64,000 nt of DNA from Argopecten irradians (lineage: Eukaryota > Mollusca > Bivalvia > Pectinida > Pectinidae): NCBI RefSeq assembly GCF_041381155.1, contig NC_091144.1:32110980-32174979 (forward strand), read 5' to 3'. How positions within the stretch are numbered: position 1 is the first letter of the stretch; the number at the start of each line of letters is the position of its first letter. The notes under the pieces were generated by a model. It was not told the DNA's origin. It worked only from the letters and a program-made list of their open reading frames with translations, and did not search any database. Below are positions 9,173 to 20,680 of this stretch, piece after piece. Position numbers and translations under genes: made by a program.

Positions 9173-11070
9173 AAAGTAAATTTCTCACAGCAACATGTGA
9201 TGTTTTAATCAATGGATAATATTTCAATTTTGACTGAAGTTGGATTCATTAAAACTACTTAAAAATCCGTTTCATTTGCTCATGAACTTGGGTATCTAAA
9301 CATCGGTTTTCGCGCAAGAAAATATTTTATCTATACCTACGTTTGCTTAAGAAGGCGTACAAATAGCTTACTACTAGGCCTACGCATATATCTAAACAGC
9401 GGTGGTTTAAAATAAAATGCAAATACGGACATATTTTTACAATTTTAAAAGCATTCTTATGAACTCCTGTTTTACTGACTCTTGTGTATCGTTCGATTCA
9501 GAAACATTGCCCACCGATAAAAATAAAATTGATTTACCTTTAATTTAATTGTTTTGCTCTTGAAACAAATTCAACATGAACTGCTTCGCAGCAGTACTGA
9601 AAGTTATATTGAAGTGCTTTGATTACCAGTCAGTCTGTGTAAAGCGCACAGGGAAAATCGGTACACTAGGCCTCTACATTGGGAAATATGACTTGCCGCG
9701 GGTAAACTAAGCGTCATGTCTCCCTACTGTCAGGGCAATTAATTGCTTATTATACCGAAAATATAAGTTATTCTCTAACCAGAATATTTAAGTTGTTTGC
9801 TCAAACACTGTTGGGCTAACGTTACAATTATCTGTTAAATCATAAGTTAGACCTACCGTATCTTTCAGCCCAAATCAGCTCCCTTTAGCAAGTTACATCA
9901 TATAAACATTACATCGAGTGTTATTGTGCTATCTTTATCTTTTATCATAAGAATATTACTAATTTCCTCGGTCAAAGGCAGACGGAAGCGTCGTCTGCCA
10001 TCCATTTTGTTTGTTATCGAAATACCTCGGAGAGTTCCGTTACACTGGGGGAAACATGATTTTTGAACATGACGTTCAGCGGGATACACAATGTTTTGTT
10101 GGCTTCACACGTGACGTGTCTCGACCAATCAGCGACTGTGACTCATTGGTGAGGTATAATAATAAACTTTGTATTAAAACTTTTGAATTTTTATTACCGG
10201 GTCTCGTCTTGTTGTTTGAAGATACGTCAAGGAATGAAGCATTTTGAAAATCTTTAGTTTTCGACAGTAATATAACATTATAGAAGCAATTAGGTAAATG
10301 CAGATGCTATAAAATCTGTGCAATTTTTCTAACTGGAACAGATTATTCACAAAAATTTCCGTTGTTACATTAAAATTGAAAATTAAATGCTAATTTATAG
10401 AGTTACAAAAAATATACGATTAACAATTATATCTTTCTTCATCTAGGAGTTAACTCCCCCTATATTCATAAACCTCACCACGTATATACGTTTTTATATA
10501 ATTGTTTGTTAGTACCACCAATATCAGGAGAAGACTAACATATATATAGGCTATGCCTGATGTATAATCCTATCTTCACTTAACATCTTTTTGTCAATAA
10601 AAATAAGGAAATTAACCAAGTTATTCGTTAATTTCAATCCTAATTCCAGATTATTAAAATATGTATTCAATACTTATTGCATTCACTATGTTTATTCTAC
10701 ATGAATATCATAGGACACAGCTTAAGGTTTAAAACCTTTTATTTCATCTATTTTCGATTCTTTGTCCCGCATCACCTAATCGTATCCTATTATGTAATCG
10801 TGTTCGTTTTGTATGTCTTGATTAATGGGCAGATCGCCTCGAAAATTTGACAATTTGTTTTTGTCCACACGGTTGGAATTACTTCCTTGTCCCATATTTA
10901 CCATTTGAAGCAATTCGTATCCAACAGACTTACGTTTGATTGGATCCCGTGTCATCTGGAAAATCCTGTTGATATTACTTCTTTGACCCTTATTTTCAAT
11001 ATGTTAAACACTTACCGAAATATGCCTCAATTGCATGTGAGAAACGTAACAGATTAAATATGAAGTAAAA
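9173..11070. other. Intergenic, no gene seen
   Basis: AT-rich sequence between the A locus and gene B. Short open frames near 9.9-10.2 kb on both strands lack recognisable domains. Nothing else is supported. Confidence 0.3.
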
Positions 11071-11074
11071 AAAA

Positions 11075-11330
11075 AAAAGTAAGTCAGAGTACCCGGAAAA
11101 AACCACCGACTATCGGTCATGCAAATTCTGCCAATATTCGTATTGAGCTGCAATTAACTTTGTATAATTTTGTGCTAGTATACACTGCAAGGGGTCTTAG
11201 AGTGGAAGGAAACCGGAATGCCCAGAGGAAACCCACCCAGGTAATCCCTGACCTTTTGCCGTCCGTACCGGGGATCAAACCCCGGCCTGCTAGGTGAAAG
11301 GCGAGTGGCTTAAATACTAACGTCACACAT
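11075..11330 (-). mobile_element. SINE-related sequence on minus strand
   Basis: Read on -, a tRNA-like body with box B GGTTTGATCCCC is followed by a GGGTTTCCTCTGGGCATTCC segment typical of the invertebrate SINE middle part. A second piece at 11075-11115 repeats the GGTGGTTTTTTCCGGGTACT segment. It looks like one SINE plus a fragment of another, upstream of gene B. Confidence 0.6.
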
Positions 11331-11334
11331 TATT

Positions 11335-11680
11335 TACAATCTCGATGATTTGCTTTTTAAAGTGCAATATCTTATTAGATATCATTAATCTAGATATGAT
11401 TTTCTCTTAAAAATTAAAAACTAGATATGTTAATTATCACACATGTGTTTCAAAACAAATATGCTGGTCATAGTGATATTCAGTTTAGATAGTTTACACT
11501 GTGTACAGTGTTTACCTTTGTTTGATTGAGTTTGTATCACAAGGAATACACTAAAAGTGTGAAGGTATTTCAAGGTTAACCATGCGGATAAATCATACAT
11601 ATTTGATGACATTCATTTTTTGGCATTAGCATAAATTGTTTTCATTTTCCTGGGGTATTCACGTGTTTCGCCCGACGGAA
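11335..11680 (+). promoter_or_regulatory. Conserved upstream region of gene B
   Basis: Aligns with the upstream blocks of A2, C and remnant D: AAAGTGCAATATCTTATTAG, ATTAATCTAGAT, TTACACTGTGTACAGTGTTT and the AACCATGCGGAT motif near 11579, with a second AACCATGCGGAT near 11730. The ATTTGCAT octamer present in the other three copies lies in a stretch that seems deleted here. This is probably promoter and 5' UTR. The old family start ATGGCGGATTTC survives at 11953 but its frame is closed after about 20 codons. Confidence 0.45.
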
Positions 11681-12076
11681 TATCAGAATCATACACTGCT
11701 ATAAAATCACATAAGTAATTCATAGCTAACCATGCGGATAACCATAAATCTCATGATATTAATCTTTTTTTTTTCTTTTTTTTTCATAATTGTATTTTTT
11801 TTTTATTTTCCTGGGGTTGTCACGTGTTTCGGCCGACTGCCTGTGAATAATCTGCGGCTAGAAGGATACACCCGGCTCTCCACTCACTCTCTCTATATCA
11901 TATACTTATATAACTGCCACAACATTTACATACTGTATGAATACAGAAAGAAATGGCGGATTTCTGTTTGAGGTTTATTAACAATGCTGGACCTTCGAGA
12001 AATCAGAAGTTAATGAAATAAGCTTCAATAAGGCGGGGCATAACAACACAAACTTCAAGAAAGTTAAATAAATTTC

Positions 12077-15000
12077 ATGAAGTCAACAGTTGAGGAAAAA
12101 AACGTCGGTAAGTCTATGGCGGAAGAGGAAATAAATCGCGGGAAGCCGTCAGCTGATGATATAAACCTGAGGAAGTCAAAAGGTGAAGAAATAAACTTTG
12201 AGGAGCCAACTAGTGACCTTGCTGGACTGACCTTCAGGACAACTACAGCCGAAGATTACGATGACGTCATATCAGTACGCAGACATCTTTATGACGGAAC
12301 GGACTACATTCCGTACCGATACTACGAACTACTTGAACACAACACAGGATTTGCCGGTTTTATCGATTGTACTATGGTAAGTTTTGCTTGGGGTTATTTT
12401 TAATTACTTAAAGATGCTCCACCGCCGAGAGAGCATAAATGTTATTCGTCATTTGAAAAAATAATGGATGTTTAATCGTGTATTTATATACCTAATTAAC
12501 AAAAAACAATAAACAAAAAAATGAAAGAATACAATGCGCAATCAGTATTTCATTCCATATAGGATATAGTGCCACGGATTTCTTTCGGGATGCAATTAAT
12601 TATTTTTCATATTTTTAACTTGAAGTAAAATTAGAAGATCAAACTTTTCATTGGTGGTAATGGTGTAAAGTAAGTAACTTTTGTAACCGATGAAAAATAC
12701 TAAATCGTCTGCTCCTGTTTTTGATAGTGGAATAATACCATTTGTCAGCGATGGAGCATCTTTAAATATTTTGCACTTTTATGAAATAAGTTGTGAATGA
12801 TGGAGCAAAAATTACCATTTAAATGGTTGAAAATTCCAAAAGAATGCAAATGGGATAGTTTGGGTTCGTTTTATAACGACCTACACAATGTAACTTCGAT
12901 GACGTTCCAAAATCCAAAAACCGACTTATCAACCCTAATGGTGTAGGTTATATTATGTATTTAAGGATTAAAGTATATTTCTGGTATTTCCACCGAAAGA
13001 TAAAGTTGGGTGTGGGAATGAACCGTTTTTGTTTCTGATGAGGACCATCATATATTCATCCACGTGGCTCCAAATTGCGCGTGACATGCTCAATCTATCG
13101 AGAAATAAAGTTGAGTACCATTTGGTTGAATTCAATGGTGTTTATAAAAATCAATTAACCAATAAAGGTTAATATATTTGTATTATCTTTCAAAAAATGA
13201 TGTATGGAACCATTGTTTAGGAATAACGATCAACCTTTATTTCTCGTATTTGTTGTGTTTCTTTGAGAAAATAACAGGAATTGATGATTCATATCGGTAT
13301 CTAGAGACCGCGCTATTTTGAATTATTTTGTATTATAAAATGTTCATGGAAATATTAAAATTTATGATAAGGTTAGTATTTGCAATGGAAACCTGAGTAA
13401 TTCCAGCCACATCCATCAGCAAGGATAAACAAACTTTAAATTATGATGCGTGCATCATTATTCCTTACAATTAGACTTTTCTATGAGTCATTAACTCACT
13501 AAATGTATCACATTTTAATTGCCCAGGTATTCGTGACAGACGGCCATAGATAATATCACATTATGTATTTGGCTTCTTGAAGTATACCACACGCATTGAC
13601 GACTATCTCTTTTTATCACTGAGATATATATTAATTTAGATATATAACTACATATCCTGAGAGCTGTTTGGTGACTTTTCTGTTTTTCTGGTTTTCTGCC
13701 ACCTGAACTTTGCACGTCCTCAAATGAGATATCATCGGATAGCAAGGAGAGAGAGAGAGGGGGGGGGGGGATGAGTGATGTTGTTTATACCCATATGAAA
13801 TTAAAAATAGTGTTATCTATGCTTAGATTAACGCGAAATTCTATGGTTCTAATTATCATTTAAGCATTGATGTCACTATATTTTAACTTCATCAGGGGTA
13901 CGAAAGAAGTTTTGTTTGCAAGCTGTGTGAAATTTATTATTTCAAACCCCGTTGAAGTTAAAAAATAGTGACATCAATGTTTATAATTATTTTTCAGACA
14001 ACTTGATAATATAAAATACGTTTAGTCGTACGATTCCATTGAATTCCCAATGGATTATATTTTTACAAATCAAAACGCAATGTCGACGTCTCTATTGTGA
14101 CGTCATGATAACGTCGGGTTTTCGCGCCATTCTCGGATTTTTTCTTCAAAGTAGTAAGAAGAAAAAACATCTACCAACAAGATAGTCGTATTGAACATGG
14201 AAACAAATAAACGTTAATTATAAAGATATTATATATATTAATCTGTTTTAGGTGTGTTTTATGTTTGCCGCTGTTATCGACGATGGGAGAAGTATTCATA
14301 TACAATCGATTCGTGTCCGAGAAGAGTACGAAGGTAGGGGAATTTACTCTCGACTGAGGACATTCTGTTTAAAGAAACTCAACACAACTGCAAGGAAATC
14401 TGTCTACGTGATAGAGTCACCGACGAGTAACGATCAACTTATAAAAAAATCAGTAAACCTGGTTTTCATCCGGGTACGTATTCCGTCATTGTCTATTACA
14501 GAATTAGCTCCCTTGTGGCTAGATATAGATTGTTACGTCATTATTTTGTGAGCGCAATTCACGTCGTTTTGTCCAAAAGTACGCATGCAAACATATGACG
14601 TTACAATCAATATCTACGCGCATTTATCCTGCAACTGTCTCACATACTGACCGATATCTACTGCCGGATAAACTTGTGCTTTATCCGTCAAAACAAAATG
14701 CTTTATCCGTCAATACAATCACATGAATGTGTTCCACATCTGACGGAACTTTTTCTAACTTGACCTTGAACTTAAACCTTTCGGTGAATGAAACGTCATT
14801 CAGACCCTCTAAAAAGTGACGTCACATTCACCGGAATGGCGTCATTTTTACAATATCGAAAATCTCGTATGGCGGCATCGTCCTTTTTTTGGGTCATGGC
14901 GAAGGTATGTACTGTAGAGAAATTCTTTGATGGGTAATATTGTTTTTCATTATTATGTATTGAGTATTTTCATCTTGTTTCAGCGATCTTACACAAGAAA

Positions 15001-17248
15001 TAGAATTACTGGTACTGTTTGCGAATGCCCATATATATTTCCCACTGTAGTAAAAATGAGTACACTCTCATTCAGTTTAGTGAATGAATCTTTTCATCCG
15101 CATCTAAGAAGCGTCTCACTTTCGGCACCGACACATAGAAGCGAAATTAAAATTTTAATATGCCACGAGCCTTTAAACAAATCCTCTATTTCTGAAATAC
15201 AGTGTATTGTTCTTGGAGAGAATGTTTCACAAAAAATGTATATGTTAAAGGCTCTTTCCGAATATGATTGTTTGCCTAAGGGGCCGCGGTGGCCGAGTGG
15301 TTAAGATGTCCCGACATATTACCACAAGCCCTCCACCTCTGGGATGCGGGTTCGAATCCCATGTGGGGCAGTTGCCAGGTACTGACCGCTGACCGGTGGT
15401 TTTTCTCCGGGTACTCCGGCTTTCCTCCACCAACAAACCTGGCACGTCCTTACATGACCCTGGCTGTTAATAGGACGTAAAACTAAACAAACAAACCTAA
15501 GATGTGTATTATAGTTTACGATTTATGAGTACCCAATGTATCAACTCATTTCTTACTATAATTTTGGATCGCCAAAATACAATACCTGTAGCTTTACCTC
15601 TGTATTTTAAAATACACATAAAATATCAATATTTGTGTTAGTTTCATATTGAAGTTGTTTTTGTCTGTTTATTTAAGAAAGTCTTCTCTTCCTAAAGCGC
15701 TCGTTGAAGTTTGAATCTACGAAGGGGACTCTCCGCTCAATGCTTGGACCACGACATGCGTCTTCCCTAGAGAAGGTGGATGTACACTACTTGGTAGATT
15801 TATTTCGAGACAAGTCGGCAACACAGTATCTGTTTCCAGAAAACATAATAGTTGTTTATTGGATTCCATACGAGCTGGTACCATCGAATATTGGACGCAT
15901 GTTTATGGGTAACGTTAGCTCATTTTAATCCTTGAAAAGTGGTGGTATACTGGTGTTTTCTTTCCAATTTGGTGTTAAGTTGATGATTTTATTGCTCTTT
16001 TCGAACCTGAATCTTTTTGAAACATAATTTAAATGACTTACGAAATGTTTTATCTTAAAGGCCCAATATCCGTATATTTTTTATTCATGATTTAGAAGAA
16101 TGTTGAAAAAAATCCTGTTGTAAATCATGCAGAGACAGGACTAAATCGAAGTCAAGATGAGCGATTATGATTCGGAATATTTTGATAAAATTCAAATAAA
16201 TATTAAACATCGCTAGGAGAGTCCCACATAGTCAAACAAGCCGAAGTTAGCCGACATTGTAACGTCGTTGCCGAAAACGTCATGTGACTACCGTAACTAC
16301 GTAACGTCTGTCCGAAAACGGGTCATGAACTTTCCGACTTCCGTTCGGCAATAATCGTAACTTCTATGGCGACCAGTTTAAAATGAAGGCATGTTTACAT
16401 GTATTGACTTTCAGCAACTGCTGTACCAAAGTTATTAAAAACATTATAAATATTCTTTAATATATCTTAATTTCAACTACATCTACAAATACTAACAATA
16501 TCGGAGTCGAATTTAACTTGAATTTTTGTTGATAGTTACGTAAAGTCTGGCTTTGATATCCAGATTTGCTGTGAAATCCAAAGTATTTTGTAATATCTTC
16601 CGTGAACAATTCACTGACAGGCTCTTTTTAATATCAGTTAAGGCTTTTAGAAGAGATGATCTCCCTAATATTAGTAAATATGACCGAGTGGGGTGTACTG
16701 TTCGTTATCTTTGGTGACACGTTTCAGTGAAATAACACTATAGAAGCGGCAAGTGTCCCATATATAACGCAGCCTCCCAAAATATACAGACACCCATACA
16801 CGCTATGTAATTCATCCTTGGGAGACTGTCTTAACGTTAAGCCTAATTAAGGAACTTCACGATATATTCTGCATTTCTTTTTCAAACTGTTCTAATACGT
16901 TTTTTAACAACCCTAACAGGTACCAAAATGCTTTCCAGTGTGACGCCCATACAAGATCCAAACTCCAAAACTGTGCCTCCGATGATTTCTGCGATTACTG
17001 TAGACCAGTGTGAAGCGGGAAGTGTGATTAAGCTTGACTTATTTGGTGATATATCCAACGAGGAGATAATCACAGACCATATATATACACAGCTAGAGCG
17101 GGTCGTGGACACATGCAGTGAAATCTTGATCTTGTACATTGACGTCCAGCAGCATGTGAATACCGACACGCTTCAACATGTCCTCTCAAACATGGGGTGG
17201 AAAATGGTCTACGATGATGTCATGTATGGCTTGGAAAAATACATCTAA
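12077..17248 (+). CDS. NAT16-like (histidine N-acetyltransferase-like) gene B, complete
   Basis: Four exons: 12077-12376, 14252-14473, 15698-15908, 16920-17248 (300+222+211+329 nt, 353 residues; human NAT16 is about 369). All junctions are GT/AG, in phases 0, 0 and 1. Residues 1-52 are 10-residue repeats ([30 protein letters not shown]). The GNAT domain follows ([20 protein letters not shown]; motif A about residues 119-140 with [20 protein letters not shown], acetyl-CoA loop EGRGIY). Exon 3 carries [15 protein letters not shown] and [12 protein letters not shown]. Exon 4 is the C-terminal domain ending [11 protein letters not shown]. Vertebrate relatives acetylate the amino group of histidine with acetyl-CoA; the substrate here is unproven. 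The start at 12077 is chosen because the older upstream frame is closed. Intron 1 holds a MITE; intron 2 holds a nested reading frame and a SINE. Confidence 0.82.
12408..12765. mobile_element. MITE in intron 1 of gene B
   Basis: Ends TTAAAGATGCTCCACCGCCG and GTCAGCGATGGAGCATCTTT. The internal GTGCCACGGATTTCTTTCGG and CTGCTCCTGTTTTTGAT segments match the copies at 36338 and 61861. It starts only 31 bp after the exon 1 donor. Confidence 0.8.
12766..13850. other. Rest of intron 1 of gene B
   Basis: No exon seen. A GA/G-rich microsatellite (GAGAGAGAGAGAGG then a run of G) lies at 13746-13770. Confidence 0.35.
13851..13989. mobile_element. Small inverted-repeat element (MITE-like) in intron 1 of gene B
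   Basis: The left arm (13851-13899, with CATTGATGTCACTATATTTT) and the right arm (13946-13989, with AAAATAGTGACATCAATG) pair over about 40 bp with a few mismatches, leaving a loop of about 45 bp. Confidence 0.65.
14530..14640. mobile_element. Decayed MITE of the TTTGCATATTACAG family
   Basis: GATTGTTACGTCATTATTTT and ATGACGTTACAATCAATATC are inverted. The spacing and the TTGTGAGCGCAATTC core match the better copies at 19510 and 38762. The outer termini are eroded. It sits about 60 bp after the exon 2 donor of gene B. Confidence 0.45.
14836..15528 (+). CDS. Unrecognised two-exon reading frame nested in intron 2 of gene B
   Basis: An ATG at 14836 begins 23 codons ([20 protein letters not shown] then MAK) ending at a GTATGT donor (14905). 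After a 79-bp intron with acceptor CATCTTGTTTCAG, a phase-0 exon at 14984-15280 stays open for 99 codons ([20 protein letters not shown]..., ending YDCLPK). There a SINE has landed. After the SINE's CCTAAG duplication the frame resumes at 15502 for eight codons and stops at 15526. Without the SINE the product would be about 130 residues. I recognise no domain. A TGACGTCA-type site (14816) lies just upstream. It could be a real nested gene, an exon of a transposon, or chance; the coherent splice signals and length favour something that was once coding. Confidence 0.35.
15281..15495 (+). mobile_element. Full-length tRNA-derived SINE
   Basis: Head GGCCGCGGTGGCCGAGTGG contains box A (TGGCCGAGTGG). 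Box B is GGTTCGAATCC about 55 bp on. The middle has TTCTCCGGGTACTCCGG, the 3' part CATGACCCTGGCTGTTAATA, and the tail AAACAAACAAAC. CCTAAG is duplicated at 15275-15280 and 15496-15501. Nearly identical to 43048-43250, so recently active. Confidence 0.9.
15909..16919. other. Intron 3 of gene B
   Basis: No exon or clear repeat seen. A CG-richer patch near 16220-16380 contains several AACGTC motifs but no bounded element. Confidence 0.4.
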
Positions 17249-17437
17249 AATGATAACGTCATGTATGGAGTGGAAAAATACATTTAAAATGATGACGTCA
17301 TATATGGCGTGGAAAATACATTTAAAATAATGACGTCATGTTTGGCGAGGGAAAACATTTAAAATGATGATTCATGCATGGCGTGGAAAAATACATTTGA
17401 AATGATGACGTCATAAATAGAGTGTAAAAGTCCATTT
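17211..17437 (+). repeat. Tandem duplications of the last coding codons of gene B, carrying CRE motifs
   Basis: The last exon segment (GATGATGTCATGTATGGCTT through the stop and AAAATGAT) recurs about six times with a unit of about 39 bp. Each copy keeps the shape GATGACGTCATGTATGGCGT, GGAAAAATACATTTAAAATG. Three or four units contain or nearly contain the perfect CRE/ATF palindrome TGACGTCA. Only the first unit is translated. The array grew by local duplication of the 3' end of the reading frame. Confidence 0.8.
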
Positions 17438-18080
17438 GAAATAGTTTGCAACTAAGATTTCTGAATCTATTCGTTATTAAGTGATGTTTGGTCTTTAGAC
17501 CAGTATTAATCGCCACATCATTTTCGTCTTTGGATTTGAAAAAAAATTATGACATGTTACTTATGTTGGTACCCAAGATATAGCTCGGCATAATAAAAAT
17601 ACATATCTATATTTTAAAACCGCACAATTTATAGCAAATACAATGTATACAAAATGTAATTCACAATAATTGTTTCATTGTCATGAATCAACATTTAGAG
17701 AGATATTTTAAAGATTTTGCTTCTATATCCAATCTGTTTGCTATTTGTTATTTTGACATCTGTATAAATAAAACACAAAATAAAATTGAGTAATGAGCCT
17801 TTTATAACCTGTTCAGTTAATATTTCAAATCTACCTCGCTATCTAAAATTGAGTTAACGTTACAAAACATATAGAGAACAACCAACTAAATAATTTGACA
17901 TAGACCACAGTGTTACAGTTTGTTAAAGTTTTGTAATGTATTAATAAAACAAAAGAATATTAGTTAGCTATTGCGTTTTATAACTAAAGTCTAGGTTCGC
18001 ATATAATATTAGATAGAAAAACTCAAACTTCAACCTGTGTAGCCATGCTAAAATCAAGATCATTTTGCACTAAAAAATGC
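17438..18080. other. Space between gene B and the minus-strand copies
   Basis: AT-rich, no gene seen. AATAAA-like motifs near 17767 could serve as poly(A) signals for gene B. Confidence 0.3.
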
Positions 18081-18082
18081 TT

Positions 18083-18301
18083 TCATGTATTGGGGATATA
18101 ACACACATGTCTTCTAGGTTTATTTAGAATACACTTATTTTGTAATATAACTCCATAACAATACATTATATTCAAGTTAATCCCTAAGTAACCTAGAATA
18201 TATCTTTTAAACTGAGACATTTTGTCTTCCGTTGTTGTCCTGGAGATTAGTCCGTCAGCCATTGACTCCTCAAAGTTGTTCTCATCTGCTGCTTCCCACA
18301 C
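18083..18301 (-). pseudogene. Decayed NAT16-like exon 1 (remnant D)
   Basis: On -, NNFEESMADGLISRTTTEDK is a worn copy of the repeat unit plus the domain start (compare ...[11 protein letters not shown]). The rest of the exon is lost. It lies in the right place relative to the conserved upstream block at 19000-18700, which identifies it as a duplicated gene front. No exons 2-4 follow on -. Confidence 0.6.
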
Positions 18302-18407
18302 TTTAGTTTATCAGTTGTTGATTTTGGAGTTCAGCTGATCGATATGGGCTTTTCCGAGTTGCGAATAGGAAATCTAGATCGCTGACGATTTAATTGCCAC
18401 AAATAGA

Positions 18408-18620
18408 AGGCTATGTTGTCTCCCATACTTGGGTGTAGCACTGGAGTATTTCATGCAATGCATCCGAGTTGTCCGAGGCTGCATACATTATCTTCATTAT
18501 TGCCCATGCAATACAGCCTTATCACACGAATGAGTCAGCAAAAATTTTAAAATAACGATGAGCTATGTCAATATGAAGGATCGGTGTATTCAAGCCGAGC
18601 GACACAAAATGTAGCAAAAC
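18408..18620. mobile_element. Eroded copy of the 488-bp foldback family
   Basis: Shares CCCATAC..GGTGTA, GAGGCTGCATACATT, TTGCCCATGCAATACAGCC and CACAAAATGTAGCAAAACCC with the copies at 28573 and 49248. The long hairpin is mostly gone. Confidence 0.5.
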
Positions 18621-18699
18621 CCAAAGCTTAATCCAACTTTTATAATTCATAACAAATTAAATACAATTCATGATAATGCCAAAAATGAATTCATCAAAT

Positions 18700-19000
18700 A
18701 TTTATGATTTATCTGCAGGGGTAGTCATGAAATACCTTCACAGTTTTGATGTATTCCTTGTTATGCAAACGCAGTCATACAAAAGTAAACTTTGTACAAA
18801 GTATAAACTATCTTAATTGAATGTCACTGTGACCAGCATATTTATTTTCAAAGACATTAATTCATGAATATGCAAATGGGATAATTAACCTATTAAGACT
18901 TTCGATTAATGAGCCATTCAAATCTAGATTTATGACGCCTAAAATATTGCACTATAAAAGGCACATGTGGAGACTGTAAATGATAGAGTGAGGTAATATA
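18700..19000 (-). promoter_or_regulatory. Upstream block of remnant D
   Basis: On -, matches the upstream regions of A2, B and C. It includes octamer ATTTGCAT (18870-18877 as ATGCAAAT on +). It is part of a longer duplication shared with 24.1-25.7 kb. Confidence 0.55.
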
Positions 19001-19509
19001 TATGATGTAACGTCCAGATGTCTCACTCATTAGACATCAAACAGGACTTAAGCTGTATTTTATATATTTTATCCTTATGTTTAGGGTTTGTTAACAACTT
19101 CAATAAATATAAGACATTACCAAGGAAGACAATATGCTATTTTACAAGTACTTCATTATTTTGAGCAAAATATTCAATACATTGGAATACAAATTAGGCA
19201 CTTTACATAAAATAGGTACACATCCAATAATGACTTTTGATTTCCTATGATTTGAAATCAACTTGACATTGCGTTAATTATAGTCATAAGGTACTTGATG
19301 AAAATATGTCTAGGTAGTGCATTTCAAAACGACATTGTGTCAAAAGATATTAAGTTCCAGATTACAAACTGAACATTCAGGAGTCGATTAACCTTCTTTA
19401 AAAAAGTCGAAAGAAAAACCATTGCCTTTTGACAGTTTTAAACCGTCTAAAGTTAACAACACAAATTTAATAGCTTTCTTGTCGAAAAGGTCATGCTTTC
19501 TATTCTGTA

Positions 19510-19672
19510 TTTGCATATTACACAGTTACCTGCCCTTGCGGTTAAGTATTGATTATGACGTCATGTGTTTGAGAGCGCAACGTCATACATTTAAGACATG
19601 AATTGCTCTAACAAAGTGATGACGTAACAATCGAAACTTACCCGCAAGGAATCTTACTCTGTAATATGCAAA
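19510..19672. mobile_element. MITE with TIR TTTGCATATTACA
   Basis: 163 bp with ends TTTGCATATTACACAGTTAC and GTAATATGCAAA. Inner arm segments CCCTTGCGGTTAAGTATTGA and CTTACCCGCAAGG, with ATGACGTCAT near the centre. The duplicated counterpart near 25340 lacks it, giving a natural empty site. Related copies at 38762 and 40413. Confidence 0.8.
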
Positions 19673-20494
19673 GACCGAATTGGATTCGGCGAGTATGTTG
19701 GTTTTCAGATAAAAGCATAACTAAAATATTTAACATGCTGGTGGATAAGAATGTGTTTTGTAGTGTCCATTTACACTGTGTAACGAAGAGGTTGAACAAA
19801 ATCTGGTCTTACGTTGTAAGTGTACACGGTACAGAAAAGTGTATTTTGATATGTTATTTTGTTTGATCTACTGACAGGAATGTTGAAAACCGCATTAAAA
19901 CTGACCCCTTCAGTACCAAGATACCGCCCTCCAAAGTGCTCGAGTTTTACCTGTATATCGACTGCTGATCAGGGAATCGGTCCCTCACGCTAATTTGGGG
20001 AATAACCGAATGTGACGCCATAAGTGCAACGGATGTGAGCTGTTTGATTGTGGAATAATCATACTGGTAGATCAAGAACTTTTATATGTTATTCACCAGA
20101 TGTTATTAACCAACCTTTCGGAAATCAAAATGAATTTTCGCAGTATTTCCATAATTTCAATTCACTCTAAAATAAGATGAAAACATATAGTTAAATTAAG
20201 AGGCAAATTACTGAGTTTATTTTAAATTCTACAGTGTCATAGTTTGCAATTAATTTCTTATAGATATAGTTTCACCAAAACATCACAAAACCATCAAAAC
20301 AATATTTTTTTACTGTACATACAATCTGTGTAGTTACTAAATTGCAATGTTTTAATCAACATACGTGTTTGTATGTGCCAGTGTTTGTCGTAGCTTAATC
20401 TGATCAAGTATATGGGTTTCAATACCTAAGAAAAATACAGGTGGAAATTTTACCCATGTACACAAATAACTTTAAATATTGTTTTAACGCCTCA

Positions 20495-20680
20495 TGTAAT
20501 GTCGTAAATTAGTATTTCAAGCCAACTTTTGACAACACATTAAGAAAAATACTGGTACCGTGGTGTTTCTTGAAACTAATATACAAAATAAAGATATCAC
20601 CAAATCTGACAGAGACTTTTTCTAGCAGTGTATATATGTCACTTGTAATTATTTCTTCATCAGTGACCATGATTGCACTT
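20495..20680 (-). pseudogene. Decayed NAT16-like exon 4 remnant
   Basis: On + the strand reads CCAACTTTTGACAACACATT, then GTGGTGTTTCTTGAAAC, ATATCACCAAATCTGACAGA and TTATTTCTTCATCAGTGACC. These align in order with exon 4 of gene C (21400-21560). Many substitutions and lost codons show it is old. It lies just downstream of gene C's end on the same strand, so it is the tail of a lost copy. Confidence 0.65.

Noticed and set aside
15281-15360. Possible tRNA gene (boxes A and B)
   Set aside because: It is the head of a SINE; the same sequence with the same body and tail recurs at 43048, and the cloverleaf is not well formed.
16200-16390. CG-richer patch with repeated AACGTC in intron 3 of gene B
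   Set aside because: No inverted or direct repeats bound it and no coding signal was found.
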